Program-made: the position numbers and the translations under genes
Shown: positions 22,617 to 31,614 of the stretch, one piece after another
Position numbering within the stretch: position 1 is the first letter of the stretch
Layout of the letters: the number at the start of each line of letters is the position of its first letter
The notes under the pieces: generated by a model
The model's input: only the letters and a program-made list of their open reading frames with translations
Told to the model about the DNA's origin: nothing
Databases searched by the model: none
From: Bacillota bacterium
Lineage (GTDB): Bacteria > Bacillota > Clostridia > Lachnospirales > Lachnospiraceae
DNA length: 47,256 nt
Reading direction: 5' to 3'
Assembly (NCBI GenBank): GCA_023412855.1
Contig: JAEZRJ010000016.1
Coordinates: 1 to 47,256 of the forward strand

Positions 22617-23696
22617 ATGAAAGTAACGAGAGATGAAAATGGAGCTGGATTCGAAAGATTCAGCGGAGGAGAAGTAGGCAAAGGTTCCTCTAATTTTAAG
22701 AAAGTAGTGAGGGGAATCAAGATAACCCTTTTGGTACTTATCGCAGCAGTTTGTCTTCTGAGCAGTTTCTATAAAGTAGGGGAACAGCAGCAGGCTGTTA
22801 TTACCATGTTCGGTAAGGTGATAGATGTGAAGGGAGCCGGATTATATGCCAAAATCCCTTTTATTCAGAATGCGGTTAAGGTAGATACTACCACACATGG
22901 TTTGCAGATAGGTTACCGTACATCCAACGAGGAATCGGAGAATTATAGTGTGCCTGAAGAGGCGATGATGATTACTTCCGACTTCAATTTTGTCAACGTA
23001 GATTTTTATTTGGAATATAGAGTAAGCAACCCTCAAACTTATTTGTATGCCTCCGGTTCTCCCGAAGAGATTCTTCGTAACACCGCGCAGGCATGTATTC
23101 GAACGATTATAAGCAACTATAAGGTCGATGACGTTATCACCACGGGAAAGAGCCAGATTCAGGCGGACATCCGGGTTTTACTCGGTGAGGAGCTGCAAAA
23201 GAACGACATCGGACTCCAGATTGTAAATTTGACCATTCAGGATGCTGAACCGCCTACAGACACTATTATGCAGGCGTTTAAGTCTGTAGAGACTGCAAAG
23301 CAGGGAAAAGAGACCGCTATCAATAACGCGAAGAAATATCAGAATGAGAAGGTACCGCAGGCGGAAGCGGATGCGGATAAGATCGTTCAGCAGGCGGAAG
23401 CTGCCAAGGCGGCGAGAATTAGTGAGGCAGAAGGACAGGTGGCGAGATTTAATGAGATGTATGCGGAATACATCAAGAATCCTCTCATAACGAAGCAGCG
23501 TATCTTCTATGAGACGATGGAGGATGTGCTTCCTGACGCAAAGGTCATTATCGATGATGGGAATACCCAGAACATTCTGCCATTGGAGCCTTTTTCAGGT
23601 ATGGAAGGCGGCAAGTCTTCCACGACTCAAAGTACAGGAACCGATATAGAGGGAAATGCACTTCCTGAAAAAAGCGACGAAAGTAAGGAACAGTAG
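22617..23696 (+). CDS. hflK: HflK-like SPFH/band 7 membrane protein
   Basis: A 359-aa protein. A short charged N-terminus is followed by one TM helix at about residues 36-53 (ITLLVLIAAVCLLSSFY), then the SPFH (band 7) domain starting GEQQQAVITMFGKV. A long Ala/Glu/Lys-rich coiled coil (QAEADADKIVQQAEAAKAARISEAEGQ) and an HflK-type C-terminus (QRIFYETMEDVLPDAKVIIDD) follow. With HflC it forms a large membrane cage around the FtsH protease and modulates its activity. ATG 22617 follows AAGAGGAGAG. It lies 33 bases before hflC, so they form an operon. Confidence 0.93.
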   Translation: MKVTRDENGAGFERFSGGEVGKGSSNFKKVVRGIKITLLVLIAAVCLLSSFYKVGEQQQAVITMFGKVIDVKGAGLYAKIPFIQNAVKVDTTTHGLQIGYRTSNEESENYSVPEEAMMITSDFNFVNVDFYLEYRVSNPQTYLYASGSPEEILRNTAQACIRTIISNYKVDDVITTGKSQIQADIRVLLGEELQKNDIGLQIVNLTIQDAEPPTDTIMQAFKSVETAKQGKETAINNAKKYQNEKVPQAEADADKIVQQAEAAKAARISEAEGQVARFNEMYAEYIKNPLITKQRIFYETMEDVLPDAKVIIDDGNTQNILPLEPFSGMEGGKSSTTQSTGTDIEGNALPEKSDESKEQ

Positions 23697-23729
23697 AGAA
23701 ATGAGTACGGATAAAAAGAGGGAAAATAG

Positions 23730-24593
23730 ATGAAAAAAACGAAAATTATAACGGTTATTGTAGTTCTGGCAGTGTTATTCATATCCGGCAATTCGATTTT
23801 TACCGTTGCGGAGAACGAATACGCGGCAGTGACTCAGTTTGGAAAGATTCAATATATAGTATCTGAGGCGGGAGCCAGCTTCAAGGTCCCGTTTATTCAG
23901 ACGGTAAGAAAGATTCCTAAAGAGCTGCGGCTTTACGATATCAATCAGTCAGATGTCATTACAAGTGATAAGAAATCGATGATTGCCGACGATTATATAT
24001 TATGGCGCATTACGGATCCGGTTAAATTCGCACAGACGCTGAATTACTCTATCGGAAGCGCAGAAGACAGAAGCAGTGTGGCAGCTTACAATGCCACTAA
24101 GAATGTCATAAGCTCTATGACGCAGGATGAAATCATTGCGGCCAGAGGAACGAAGCTGACGGAGATGATTACCCAGAACGCCAATGCGGCAATCGGAGAG
24201 TATGGTATCGAAATCGTCAAGACAGAAATTAAGCTGTTGGATCTGCCTGACGACAATAAGGAAGCGGTTTATGAAAGAATGGTTTCGGAGCGTAATAATA
24301 TAGCGGCTTCTTATACGGCTGAGGGCAAGGCGGAAGCGCAGAAGATCATGAACCAGACGGATAAAAATGTATCGGTCATGCTGGCGGAAGCCAAGAAGCA
24401 GGCAGCTGTTTTGGAAGCTGCGGGTGAATCGGAATATATGAAAAAACTGGCGGAGGCTTATAACGATGAGAGCAAGGCAGATTTTTATACGTACATCAGA
24501 AGCCTGGATGCGCTTAAGAACTCCTTACAAGGTGAGAATAAGACGATCATTCTGGATAAGAATTCTGCTATCGCGAGGTTGTTTTATCAATAA
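23730..24593 (+). CDS. hflC: HflC-like SPFH/band 7 membrane protein
   Basis: A 287-aa partner of HflK. An N-terminal TM helix (residues 5-22) is followed by the band 7 domain (VAENEYAAVTQFGKIQYIVSEAG) and a helical C-terminal part (MNQTDKNVSVMLAEAKKQAAVLEAAGESEYMKKLAEAYN). The end IILDKNSAIARLF matches the usual HflC tail. The pair is complete. Start ATG 23730 follows AGAGGGAAAATAG. Confidence 0.93.
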   Translation: MKKTKIITVIVVLAVLFISGNSIFTVAENEYAAVTQFGKIQYIVSEAGASFKVPFIQTVRKIPKELRLYDINQSDVITSDKKSMIADDYILWRITDPVKFAQTLNYSIGSAEDRSSVAAYNATKNVISSMTQDEIIAARGTKLTEMITQNANAAIGEYGIEIVKTEIKLLDLPDDNKEAVYERMVSERNNIAASYTAEGKAEAQKIMNQTDKNVSVMLAEAKKQAAVLEAAGESEYMKKLAEAYNDESKADFYTYIRSLDALKNSLQGENKTIILDKNSAIARLFYQ

Positions 24594-24631
24594 AAAACAG
24601 TTAACGGTATAAAAATGTCGTTTATTAGTAT

Positions 24632-24675
24632 AAAATCGGGGAGAATGTCGAAAAATATTCTGTCCGATTTTTAAT
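24632..24675 (+). terminator. Terminator after hflKC
   Basis: Stem AAAATCGG/CCGATTTT (24632-24639 and 24664-24671) extended past a 2 x 2 internal loop by AGAAT/ATTCT, followed by TTAATTATTTT. Confidence 0.7.
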
Positions 24676-24772
24676 TATTTTATCAATAATATTGAATACG
24701 CGAAACCAATATGATATATTTGAACTTACGTGGGGAGTAAGCAAACTTGGTTGGTAGGAAAGTAGGGAGCTT

Positions 24773-26581
24773 ATGAAACGGAAAAGGAAAGGATGCCTTC
24801 TCGTATTCTGTGTCAGTATGATATTAAATATGCTAATTTCCATTCCTGCGCTGGCGGCAGAAAGCAGCGCGATGGATTTGACCAGGGAAGAGAAAGAGTA
24901 TCTGGAGAAAAAGGAAGTTCTCAGAGTCGCAGTAGTTGACGGATGGCGTCCTTACATGTACAAAAGCAGCGAGGACACCTATTCAGGCTTTGCCTTGGAT
25001 ATGCTGGAAACCTTGCAAAAAGAAAATGGAATATCCATACAATATGTGGAAGCGGAAGATTATGAGAGGGCCCTTGAACTGCTGAAGGACGGTCAGGCCG
25101 ATATCGCCGCGTTTATGGAGAAGGACGGACTTCAAGAGGATACTCAGAAGGGTTTCGTCCCCTATATGACTGCGCCCTTACAGATGATTACAGGGACCGG
25201 TGCAGTACTATTTGAAGATCGGAATTTGAAGGCGGCTGTACCGACGGGCGCGGATTACATAAATTTTGATAAATACGGGAAGATCGAGCGGATGGAATTT
25301 CCAACGCTGGAGGACTGCCTGAAATCGGTAGAGAAAAAACAGACGGATTTTATCATCAGCGATTTCTATACGGTGGAATCACTGACTAGCTATGCAATAG
25401 CGCAGACAATCGTGATAAAGAATATCCCACAGGCTTATGTGACGATAGGATTTTTGACCGGAGAATCGGAGAGTGTCCTGCAGGGGATTCTGGAAAAGGT
25501 GAGAGAGAGTATATCTGATGCAGAAGTGGCGGACAGCCTGACACTTCACGGAGACCGTCTTTTGAATGAGCCGAAGATTGTAAAGTTAATGTATAGCAAT
25601 AGTTTTATTGCATTAAACGGTGTGTTTATTCTCATCTTTTTAGCAGTTTTTATTTTACTTCTATATATGAAAGCACATGCCGAGAGACAAAGTGAGCTGT
25701 ATGGTCATGAGCAGAGCTATCAGCTTCTTTCGGATACTTTCGGTCAGGCGGGCATGGAATATGATTTTTTAAATGACAGATTAGTGCTTTTTGGTAACAG
25801 GCATGATGAAATAGATATACCGGAAGTAGTGGAGAACCTTCATGATAAGTTGGCGAAACGGGAACTTCGCATTACTTTGACAAAGGAAGAGTTCGATAAA
25901 TTCTGTTTGAACAGTGAACCGGGAAAGACCTACCAGACGGAATTCCAGTGTGGTATGCGGGGAGAGGGCTGGAACTGGTTCAGTATGATATATATCGTAG
26001 TAGGCAGCGAGGAGTCGCGCCGCATGCAAAGGAGACTTCTGGGTGTTTTAGTGGATGCGCAGAAGCAGCATCAGACTCAGGAGAAATTGTTGGAAATCGG
26101 TCAGTACGATAAGCTGACGAAGGTTTTCAACAGGGCGGGAGCAGAGGCCTTGCTTGTACAAGCACTGCAAAATCTGGGGGAATATTCCCAGAACGTATTC
26201 CTGCTCATGGATGTGGATAAGTTCAAGCTAATCAATGATACTTACGGGCATTTGTACGGGGATGAGGTGCTTCGGACACTGGGCCGCAACATGCAGGAAA
26301 TCTTTCAAGGAGATACGATTGTCAGCCGGTGGGGCGGCGATGAGTTCATTATGTTCGTCAGAGGGCCCGGAGCGGAAGATGAGCTGTTGAGAAAGCGTGT
26401 CGAAGAGCTTCGCCGCAGAATGAAGGAATTTCAATACGATGGAGTGGCATATCCCATTGGGCTTAGTATAAGCGGTGTGGTGCCCAAAAAAGGAATATCG
26501 CTTCAGGACTTGTTCAAAAAAGCGGATGAAATGCTATATCGGATAAAGCAAGAAGGACGTGACGATTTTCGTATTCAATAG
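24773..26581 (+). CDS. Membrane diguanylate cyclase with periplasmic-binding sensor
   Basis: A 602-aa signalling protein. The signal sequence (residues 1-28) is followed by an extracellular SBP_bac_3-type domain (about 48-265: VLRVAVVDGWRPYMYKSS .. SGFALDMLETLQKE), the fold that binds amino acids or small ligands. A TM helix lies at about 278-300, then a PAS-like linker (about 310-430), then GGDEF at about 440-602. The active site RWGGDEF (about residues 519-525) is intact, and DKLTKVFNRAG and LMDVDKFKLINDTYGHLYGD are canonical, so it should make c-di-GMP from GTP. The inhibitory RxxD site is absent. It probably reports an external solute. The AraC regulator follows after 18 bases. Confidence 0.9.
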   Translation: MKRKRKGCLLVFCVSMILNMLISIPALAAESSAMDLTREEKEYLEKKEVLRVAVVDGWRPYMYKSSEDTYSGFALDMLETLQKENGISIQYVEAEDYERALELLKDGQADIAAFMEKDGLQEDTQKGFVPYMTAPLQMITGTGAVLFEDRNLKAAVPTGADYINFDKYGKIERMEFPTLEDCLKSVEKKQTDFIISDFYTVESLTSYAIAQTIVIKNIPQAYVTIGFLTGESESVLQGILEKVRESISDAEVADSLTLHGDRLLNEPKIVKLMYSNSFIALNGVFILIFLAVFILLLYMKAHAERQSELYGHEQSYQLLSDTFGQAGMEYDFLNDRLVLFGNRHDEIDIPEVVENLHDKLAKRELRITLTKEEFDKFCLNSEPGKTYQTEFQCGMRGEGWNWFSMIYIVVGSEESRRMQRRLLGVLVDAQKQHQTQEKLLEIGQYDKLTKVFNRAGAEALLVQALQNLGEYSQNVFLLMDVDKFKLINDTYGHLYGDEVLRTLGRNMQEIFQGDTIVSRWGGDEFIMFVRGPGAEDELLRKRVEELRRRMKEFQYDGVAYPIGLSISGVVPKKGISLQDLFKKADEMLYRIKQEGRDDFRIQ

Positions 26582-26599
26582 GAATCGGGAAGAGGAAGA

Positions 26600-27502
26600 A
26601 TGATGAATAAGGTCGGTTTGAAAGAGGACATGGTGCACGGAACGGTGAAGTTTCCTCTTGCCGTATATTATTGGCAGAAGGCGCAGGAGCGGTTTGCGGT
26701 AAAGCTTCACTGGCATGAGGAAACGGAAATCATTTACCTTGTGAGCGGCAGATTCAGCGTGAACGTCAATATGAAAAAATATAAGCTGCAAGGCCCGGTT
26801 ATTTTATTTGTGGGCGCGGGTGACATCCATTCCATAGAGGGAGAGCCGGGCGGTCTGGAGAATGCAATGGTATTCGATATGAAGATGCTCAGTTTTGAAC
26901 AATTGGACGGCGTGCAGTTGCAGGTTATAACTCCTCTTTTGGAAAAGCGCATGCAGTTTCCTCAAATTGTTACGGCCGATGATTCGATATGGGAAGAGCT
27001 GAAACGGCTTTATGAAGCGGTGCTTTCGGAGGCAGAAAAAGAAAATCCTGCTTCTTGCATGAAGGCTAAGGCATATTTGTACGAAATGCTGGCTTATCTT
27101 TATGAAAGCGGAAGCTTTATCAACATGGAAAGTACCGGCGATTATAACAGTGAGAAGATCAATAATGTAAAAAAAGTCCTTGGATTCATCCAGGAGCATT
27201 ATAATAGACGGATTACGGGCAAGGATATGGCCCAGCTCATCGGTATCAACGAGCAGTACTTTTGCCGGTATTTCAAAAAAATTACGGGAAAGACACCCAC
27301 CATGTATATCAATGAGGTAAGAATCGAGAAGGCGGCGCGCTATTTACAGCAGACAGACCGAAAGATTATAGATATCGCCATGGAATGCGGCTATGACAAT
27401 ATAGGATATTTTATTAAGCGCTTTAGAGAGCAAAAAGGGTTATCGCCCTCAGAATACAGAACAAAAAGTCAAAATAGTGTAATAATTGGTCAGAATAGAT
27501 AA
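26600..27502 (+). CDS. AraC-family regulator with cupin domain
   Basis: A 300-aa regulator. The N-terminal cupin-type sugar-sensing domain (about residues 15-100: FAVKLHWHEETEIIYLVSGRFSVNVN) is followed by the AraC HTH pair (about 195-292: RRITGKDMAQLIGINEQYFCRYFKKITGKTPTMYINEVRIEKAARYLQ and DIAMECGYDNIGYFIKRFREQKGLSPSEYR). It lies just upstream of a GH13 glucosidase gene, whose 70-base promoter region has TATAAT at about 27525-27530 but no recognisable -35 box. That fits activation by this regulator in response to a maltose- or isomaltose-like sugar. Confidence 0.92.
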   Translation: MMNKVGLKEDMVHGTVKFPLAVYYWQKAQERFAVKLHWHEETEIIYLVSGRFSVNVNMKKYKLQGPVILFVGAGDIHSIEGEPGGLENAMVFDMKMLSFEQLDGVQLQVITPLLEKRMQFPQIVTADDSIWEELKRLYEAVLSEAEKENPASCMKAKAYLYEMLAYLYESGSFINMESTGDYNSEKINNVKKVLGFIQEHYNRRITGKDMAQLIGINEQYFCRYFKKITGKTPTMYINEVRIEKAARYLQQTDRKIIDIAMECGYDNIGYFIKRFREQKGLSPSEYRTKSQNSVIIGQNR

Positions 27503-27572
27503 AGAATGATAGGATATATGTTCATATAATGTAATTAAGCTTACAGACTAGCAGAAAGGCAAGGTTACTTAC

Positions 27573-29258
27573 ATGAATATGAAAAAACAGTGGTGGCATG
27601 AAAAAGTAGCATACCAGATATACCCTAAGAGCTTCAACGATACCGATGGTGACGGAATAGGGGATATCAGAGGTATCATTGAGAAATTGGATTATTTGAA
27701 GGAGCTGGGAATCGATATCATATGGATTTCCCCTCTTTACCAGTCCCCTTTCGTGGATCAGGGCTACGATATTTCGGATTATTATAAGATTGACCCGGTA
27801 TTTGGAACGATGGAGGACTTCGACGAGCTTCTTTTAGAGGCGAAGAAGAGGGACATGTATATCCTTATGGATTTGGTAATCAATCATTGCTCGGACAAGC
27901 ATGAATGGTTCCAGAGGGCACTTGCGGATCCTTACGGTGAATATGCGGATTATTTTTACTTTGAAAAAGGCAAAGGCGGGAATCCGCCCAGCAATTACCG
28001 CTCCTATTTCGGAGGCAGCGTATGGCAGAAGGTGGAAGGAACAGATTTATACTATCTTCATTTATTTGCCAAGGAACAGCCCGATTTGAACTGGGAAAAC
28101 CCAAAGGTACGAAAAGAATTGTATCAGATGATCAATTGGTGGTTGGATAAGGGGCTGGCAGGTTTTCGTATCGATGCGATCATCAATATAAAGAAGGTGT
28201 TAAGCTTCCCTTCTTATGAGCCTGACGGAGATGATGGTTTGGTCACATGTACGAAGATGGTGGAGGAAGCGGAGGGAGTAGGCGATTTTCTTCAGGAACT
28301 GAAGAGGGAGACCTTTGAAAAGCACCATGCGTTTACGGTGGCGGAAGTATTTAATATGAAAGAAGATGAGCTTAGGCAATTCATCGGAGAAGAAGGACAT
28401 TTTTCTACTATGTTCGACTTTTCACCGCTTTCTGTAACTTTCGGGGAACATGGCTGGTATGATGCGCCGGAGTTCGACTTTAGAAAATGGAGAGAAGCGC
28501 TGTATACCTCTCAAAAGGAATGTAAGAATACCGGATTTTTAGCGAATATTATAGAGAATCACGACGAGCCCCGGGGGGCATGTACCTATCTTCCGATTTA
28601 TGCCCAAAACGACAATGGTACCAAGATGCTTGCCACTACCAGCATTCTGTTGCGGGGACTGCCGTTCCTCTACCAGGGACAAGAGATCGGTATGAAAAAT
28701 TGCATGATGGACAGTATCGAGGAATATAATGATATTGATACCATAAATCAGTATGAACTTGCGAGGAAAGCCGGCTTATCGGATAAGGAAGCCCTTATGG
28801 CATGCTTCAGGCACAGCAGAGACAATGCAAGAACCCCGATGCAGTGGAGCGGGGCGGACAACGCAGGGTTTACAGAAGGGACTGCATGGCTTAAGGTAAA
28901 TCCGGGCTATAAGGAAATCAATGTAGAGGCGCAGGAGAAGGATGCAAATTCCGTGCTCTCTTACTATAAAAAACTGATAGCTCTTAGAAAGTCAGAGGCT
29001 TACAGGGAAATATTTACCTACGGAGATTTTCAGCCGGCCTTCGAGTCGGAGGAAATGATATTCGCTTACTATAGACAGGCAGAAGGCAGGCGAATCCTCG
29101 TTGCGGCGAATTTTGGAGAAACGGAAGCCGCGCTCACTGTGGAGGAAACGGGGGAAATGTTGCTTTGTAACATGGAAGGTATTGAAATAAAGAGCATAGG
29201 AGAAGGCAGCAGGCTAATGCTTCCCTCTTGCGTTGCGGCGGTAATTGAGATATTATAA
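27573..29258 (+). CDS. GH13 alpha-glucosidase / oligo-1,6-glucosidase
   Basis: A 561-aa cytoplasmic GH13 enzyme (subfamily 31 type) that releases glucose from short alpha-glucosides. The (beta/alpha)8 barrel starts at WWHEKVAYQIYPKSFNDTDGDGIGDI. The three catalytic carboxylates are visible: nucleophile Asp201 (GFRIDAI), acid/base Glu258 (VAEVF) and Asp331 (IENHDEPR). The residue after the nucleophile is Ala202. In this subfamily Val at that place favours alpha-1,6 bonds and Ala/Thr/Gly favours alpha-1,4, so maltose-type activity is expected. Length is normal. It is followed by repeat B and a terminator. Confidence 0.93.
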   Translation: MNMKKQWWHEKVAYQIYPKSFNDTDGDGIGDIRGIIEKLDYLKELGIDIIWISPLYQSPFVDQGYDISDYYKIDPVFGTMEDFDELLLEAKKRDMYILMDLVINHCSDKHEWFQRALADPYGEYADYFYFEKGKGGNPPSNYRSYFGGSVWQKVEGTDLYYLHLFAKEQPDLNWENPKVRKELYQMINWWLDKGLAGFRIDAIINIKKVLSFPSYEPDGDDGLVTCTKMVEEAEGVGDFLQELKRETFEKHHAFTVAEVFNMKEDELRQFIGEEGHFSTMFDFSPLSVTFGEHGWYDAPEFDFRKWREALYTSQKECKNTGFLANIIENHDEPRGACTYLPIYAQNDNGTKMLATTSILLRGLPFLYQGQEIGMKNCMMDSIEEYNDIDTINQYELARKAGLSDKEALMACFRHSRDNARTPMQWSGADNAGFTEGTAWLKVNPGYKEINVEAQEKDANSVLSYYKKLIALRKSEAYREIFTYGDFQPAFESEEMIFAYYRQAEGRRILVAANFGETEAALTVEETGEMLLCNMEGIEIKSIGEGSRLMLPSCVAAVIEIL

Positions 29259-29271
29259 GAGTTGGGATAAC

Positions 29272-29360
29272 AGATAGATGCGCAGTTGCGCGCGTGGAAC
29301 AAAAGCTGTGCTGCCAAAGTATTTGGCAGCGGGAGTGTGTGAAGCACACTTTTATTGTAC
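29272..29360 (+). repeat. Dispersed hairpin repeat, copy B
   Basis: Contains AGATGCGCAGTTGCGCGC, then the core GGAACAAAAGCTGTGCTGC, the middle AAAGTATTTGG and the end GAAGCACACTTTTATTGTAC. It lacks the upstream TAATAGGA hairpin module. It lies between the GH13 stop and the terminator of that gene. Confidence 0.8.
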
Positions 29361-29389
29361 AAAAATAATACATATAATTTCAGCAATAC

Positions 29390-29437
29390 AAAAGACATGT
29401 GAAACCGGAAGGCTGGTTTTATATGTCTTTTTGTGTA
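29390..29437 (+). terminator. Terminator after the GH13 gene
   Basis: Arms AAAAGACATGTGAAACC and GGTTTTATATGTCTTTT pair over 17 positions with two or three mismatches around a short loop; TTTTTGTGT follows. Confidence 0.75.
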
Positions 29438-29466
29438 AAAAGACGGTAAGAGTCAGGGAGAGTTAC

Positions 29467-30663
29467 ATGAAAAAAGCTTTAACGTATTTAGGCTTGTGTC
29501 CGGGCGGAAGGTATGGAAAAGACGTAGAGGAAGAATTATTTTACTATTCGAAGCAGTCGTATCATATTATGCGGCTCATTATCTGCGTATGCGAATTCGG
29601 ACTGATATTTCTGTCAGCAAGGAAAGCGGAGAGCATTTTCAGTGCGGAAACGGAAGTAGGATATCTTCTTTTGTATGTGGGCATGCTGGCTGTGACGGTG
29701 GCTTTTATAGGACTGGATATTCTGTGGGAAATGAAGAAATTCAAGCAATATATCTTATATAGAAATCTGGGATTTGTCTACGTGATGTTTACTGTGATGT
29801 GGGCCGGCGGGGTGACTTTGTTCGACCGCTTCCGGGGAGACGGTCTGACGGTATATACCTATATACTTTTGATGATTGCTGCGCTGGCCGTGCTAGAGCC
29901 ATGGCAGAGCATTCTGACCTTTTCATCAGCCTTTGTGGTATTCAGTGCAGGGCTTCCCTATTTTCCGGCTCCTGCAGGGGAAGAAAATATCTTTTACCAG
30001 AGGATGAACGGTTTCTTTATTGCTGTCATTTCCGTGGCAGTTTCCGTTTATTTCAATTGGTATAGAGCGAGAAACTACAAGAATCAGAAAATTATCGACG
30101 AACAGAACAAGGAGCTTTCTATGGCCAATGAGCGACTGAACCGGGAAATCATCGTGGATAGTCTGACCGGATTATACAATAGACGCTATTTGGCAGAAAT
30201 CGTTCATCTACGCTTCCATGACAGCATCGATAAGATGGAGAAAAAACCGTTAGCTTGTCTGATGCTGGATATAGATTATTTCAAGCAATATAACGATACA
30301 TATGGACATCAGCAAGGTGACGAGTGCCTTGTAAAAATATCGAGAATTATGAAAAAGTGTCTTCCTGCCGAGACGGCGAAAATTGTTCGCTATGGCGGGG
30401 AAGAATTTGTAATCTTCATCTTCGGCTGCACAAAGGAACAGGCTCTTGCTTACGCCGAGAACCTACGGGAAACGGTGGAACAGAGCCACTTTGAAAGGGA
30501 GGATACGGTACAGGGATTCCTTACGGTCAGTATAGGAGCATACACAGAGATTCCGGGAAGCGCAGACAATTTGGAAATGCGCGGCTTTATCTGTAAGGCA
30601 GACGAAGCATTGTACGATGCGAAGCGGGCCGGAAGGAATTGTGTGAAGGTATATGGGGAATGA
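29467..30663 (+). CDS. Integral-membrane diguanylate cyclase (GGDEF)
   Basis: A 398-aa protein from ATG 29467 (MKKALTYLGL), 6 bases after AGGGAG. The open frame continues upstream through repeat B, but that part is not real protein. About six TM segments occupy residues of about 35-205. A short coiled helix (KIIDEQNKELSMANERLNREI) leads to GGDEF with DSLTGLYNRRYL, MLDIDYFKQYNDTYGHQQGD and the active-site motif RYGGEEF, so it should be active. The RxxD inhibitory site is not seen. The sensor membrane domain is of unknown type. It is framed by two copies of the dispersed repeat. Confidence 0.9.
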   Translation: MKKALTYLGLCPGGRYGKDVEEELFYYSKQSYHIMRLIICVCEFGLIFLSARKAESIFSAETEVGYLLLYVGMLAVTVAFIGLDILWEMKKFKQYILYRNLGFVYVMFTVMWAGGVTLFDRFRGDGLTVYTYILLMIAALAVLEPWQSILTFSSAFVVFSAGLPYFPAPAGEENIFYQRMNGFFIAVISVAVSVYFNWYRARNYKNQKIIDEQNKELSMANERLNREIIVDSLTGLYNRRYLAEIVHLRFHDSIDKMEKKPLACLMLDIDYFKQYNDTYGHQQGDECLVKISRIMKKCLPAETAKIVRYGGEEFVIFIFGCTKEQALAYAENLRETVEQSHFEREDTVQGFLTVSIGAYTEIPGSADNLEMRGFICKADEALYDAKRAGRNCVKVYGE

Positions 30664-30688
30664 GAGAGCGTATTACCGCTCTCTTTTT
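30663..30688 (+). terminator. Terminator of the membrane GGDEF gene
   Basis: Stem GAGAGCG/CGCTCTC with a short loop followed by TTTTTAT, overlapping the stop codon region. Confidence 0.8.
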
Positions 30689-30800
30689 ATGTAATAGGAA
30701 AATGCTCCTATTGCATAAACCATGGGCAGCTACGCGCGCGGAACAAAAGCTTTGCTGTCAAACCTTGGCCGCAGGAGTGCGCGAAGCACATTTTTTTACA
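30686..30800 (+). repeat. Dispersed hairpin repeat, copy C
   Basis: Starts with the hairpin module TAATAGGAAAATGCTCCTATTG, then GCAGCTACGCGCGC, the core GGAACAAAAGCTTTGCTG, a middle that resembles copy A (CAAACCTTGGCCGCAGGAG), and the end CGAAGCACATTTTTTTAC. The middle segment shows at least two subtypes in the family (A and C against B, D and E). Confidence 0.8.
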
Positions 30801-30934
30801 TGGATTTTACCCAATCTTAAGATAAGAAGGATAGCTTTGAAAAAATAAATATATTACTATGGGAAATAATAACATCTGTGGGATGAAATGTGTAAAGAAC
30901 ACCCATAAAGAAATGCAAAGGAGATAAGATAATA

Positions 30935-31600
30935 TTGAAGCAGATCACATATAAGATGATAAAAGATTCCGAGGAAATTAACGCCTATATAAAGAAAGGG
31001 AATGATACCCTCGGAAGCATGGGATATACAGAGCATTCGGAGCGGCACGCGGCGAAGGTAGCGGAGATGGCGGGGAAGATACTGAGGGAATCGGGCTATG
31101 GAAAGAATGTTATCGAGCTGGCTAAGATAGCAGGATATATGCACGACATAGGCAATAGTATAAACCGTTCGGATCACGCTCACAGCGGCGCCCTGATGGC
31201 GTTTCAGATACTGCGTGATATGGGGATGGATTATAAAGATATAGCGGTGGTGGTAAGCGCTATCGGGCAGCATGACGAGAGCACCGGAATGGCGGTGGAC
31301 GAGGTATCGGCAGCGTTGATATTGGCGGATAAGACCGATGTGCGGAGAAACAGGGTGAGAAATCAGAACATTTCTACCTTTGATAAACACGATAGAGTAA
31401 ACTATGCAGCCATATCCTCAGAGATGGAAATTCATGCGGACAAAAAAGCTATTCGTTTGAACATTGAATTGGATGAAGAAATCTGTTCTATTATGGATTA
31501 TTTTGAAATATTCCTGCAAAGAATGCTCATGTGCAAAAGAGCATCGGAAATCCTCGGTATGCAGTTCAAATTGAATGCGAACGGTAATAAAATCTGTTGA
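30935..31600 (+). CDS. HD-domain phosphohydrolase
   Basis: A 221-aa protein with an HD metal-dependent phosphohydrolase domain. The likely ligands are in SERHAAKV (about residue 36-38), the HD pair of YMHDIGNS (about 69-72), HAHSGA (about 80) and ADKTDVRR (about 131-135). The start is TTG 30935, 11 bases after AAGGAG (30918-30923). It precedes an EAL-CBS-GGDEF gene by 14 bases and is surely in one operon with it, which suggests a nucleotide or c-di-GMP breakdown product such as pGpG as substrate. The substrate is inference; it lacks the GYP extension. Confidence 0.85.
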   Translation: MKQITYKMIKDSEEINAYIKKGNDTLGSMGYTEHSERHAAKVAEMAGKILRESGYGKNVIELAKIAGYMHDIGNSINRSDHAHSGALMAFQILRDMGMDYKDIAVVVSAIGQHDESTGMAVDEVSAALILADKTDVRRNRVRNQNISTFDKHDRVNYAAISSEMEIHADKKAIRLNIELDEEICSIMDYFEIFLQRMLMCKRASEILGMQFKLNANGNKIC

Positions 31601-31614
31601 GAGGCAAAGCAAAG

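Noticed and set aside
29278..29466. N-terminal extension of the membrane GGDEF protein
   Set aside because: The extra 63 codons come from repeat B and the GH13 terminator; ATG 29467 has a proper ribosome site.
30639..30848. Small plus-strand open frame
   Set aside because: It is built from the end of the GGDEF gene, its terminator and repeat C.
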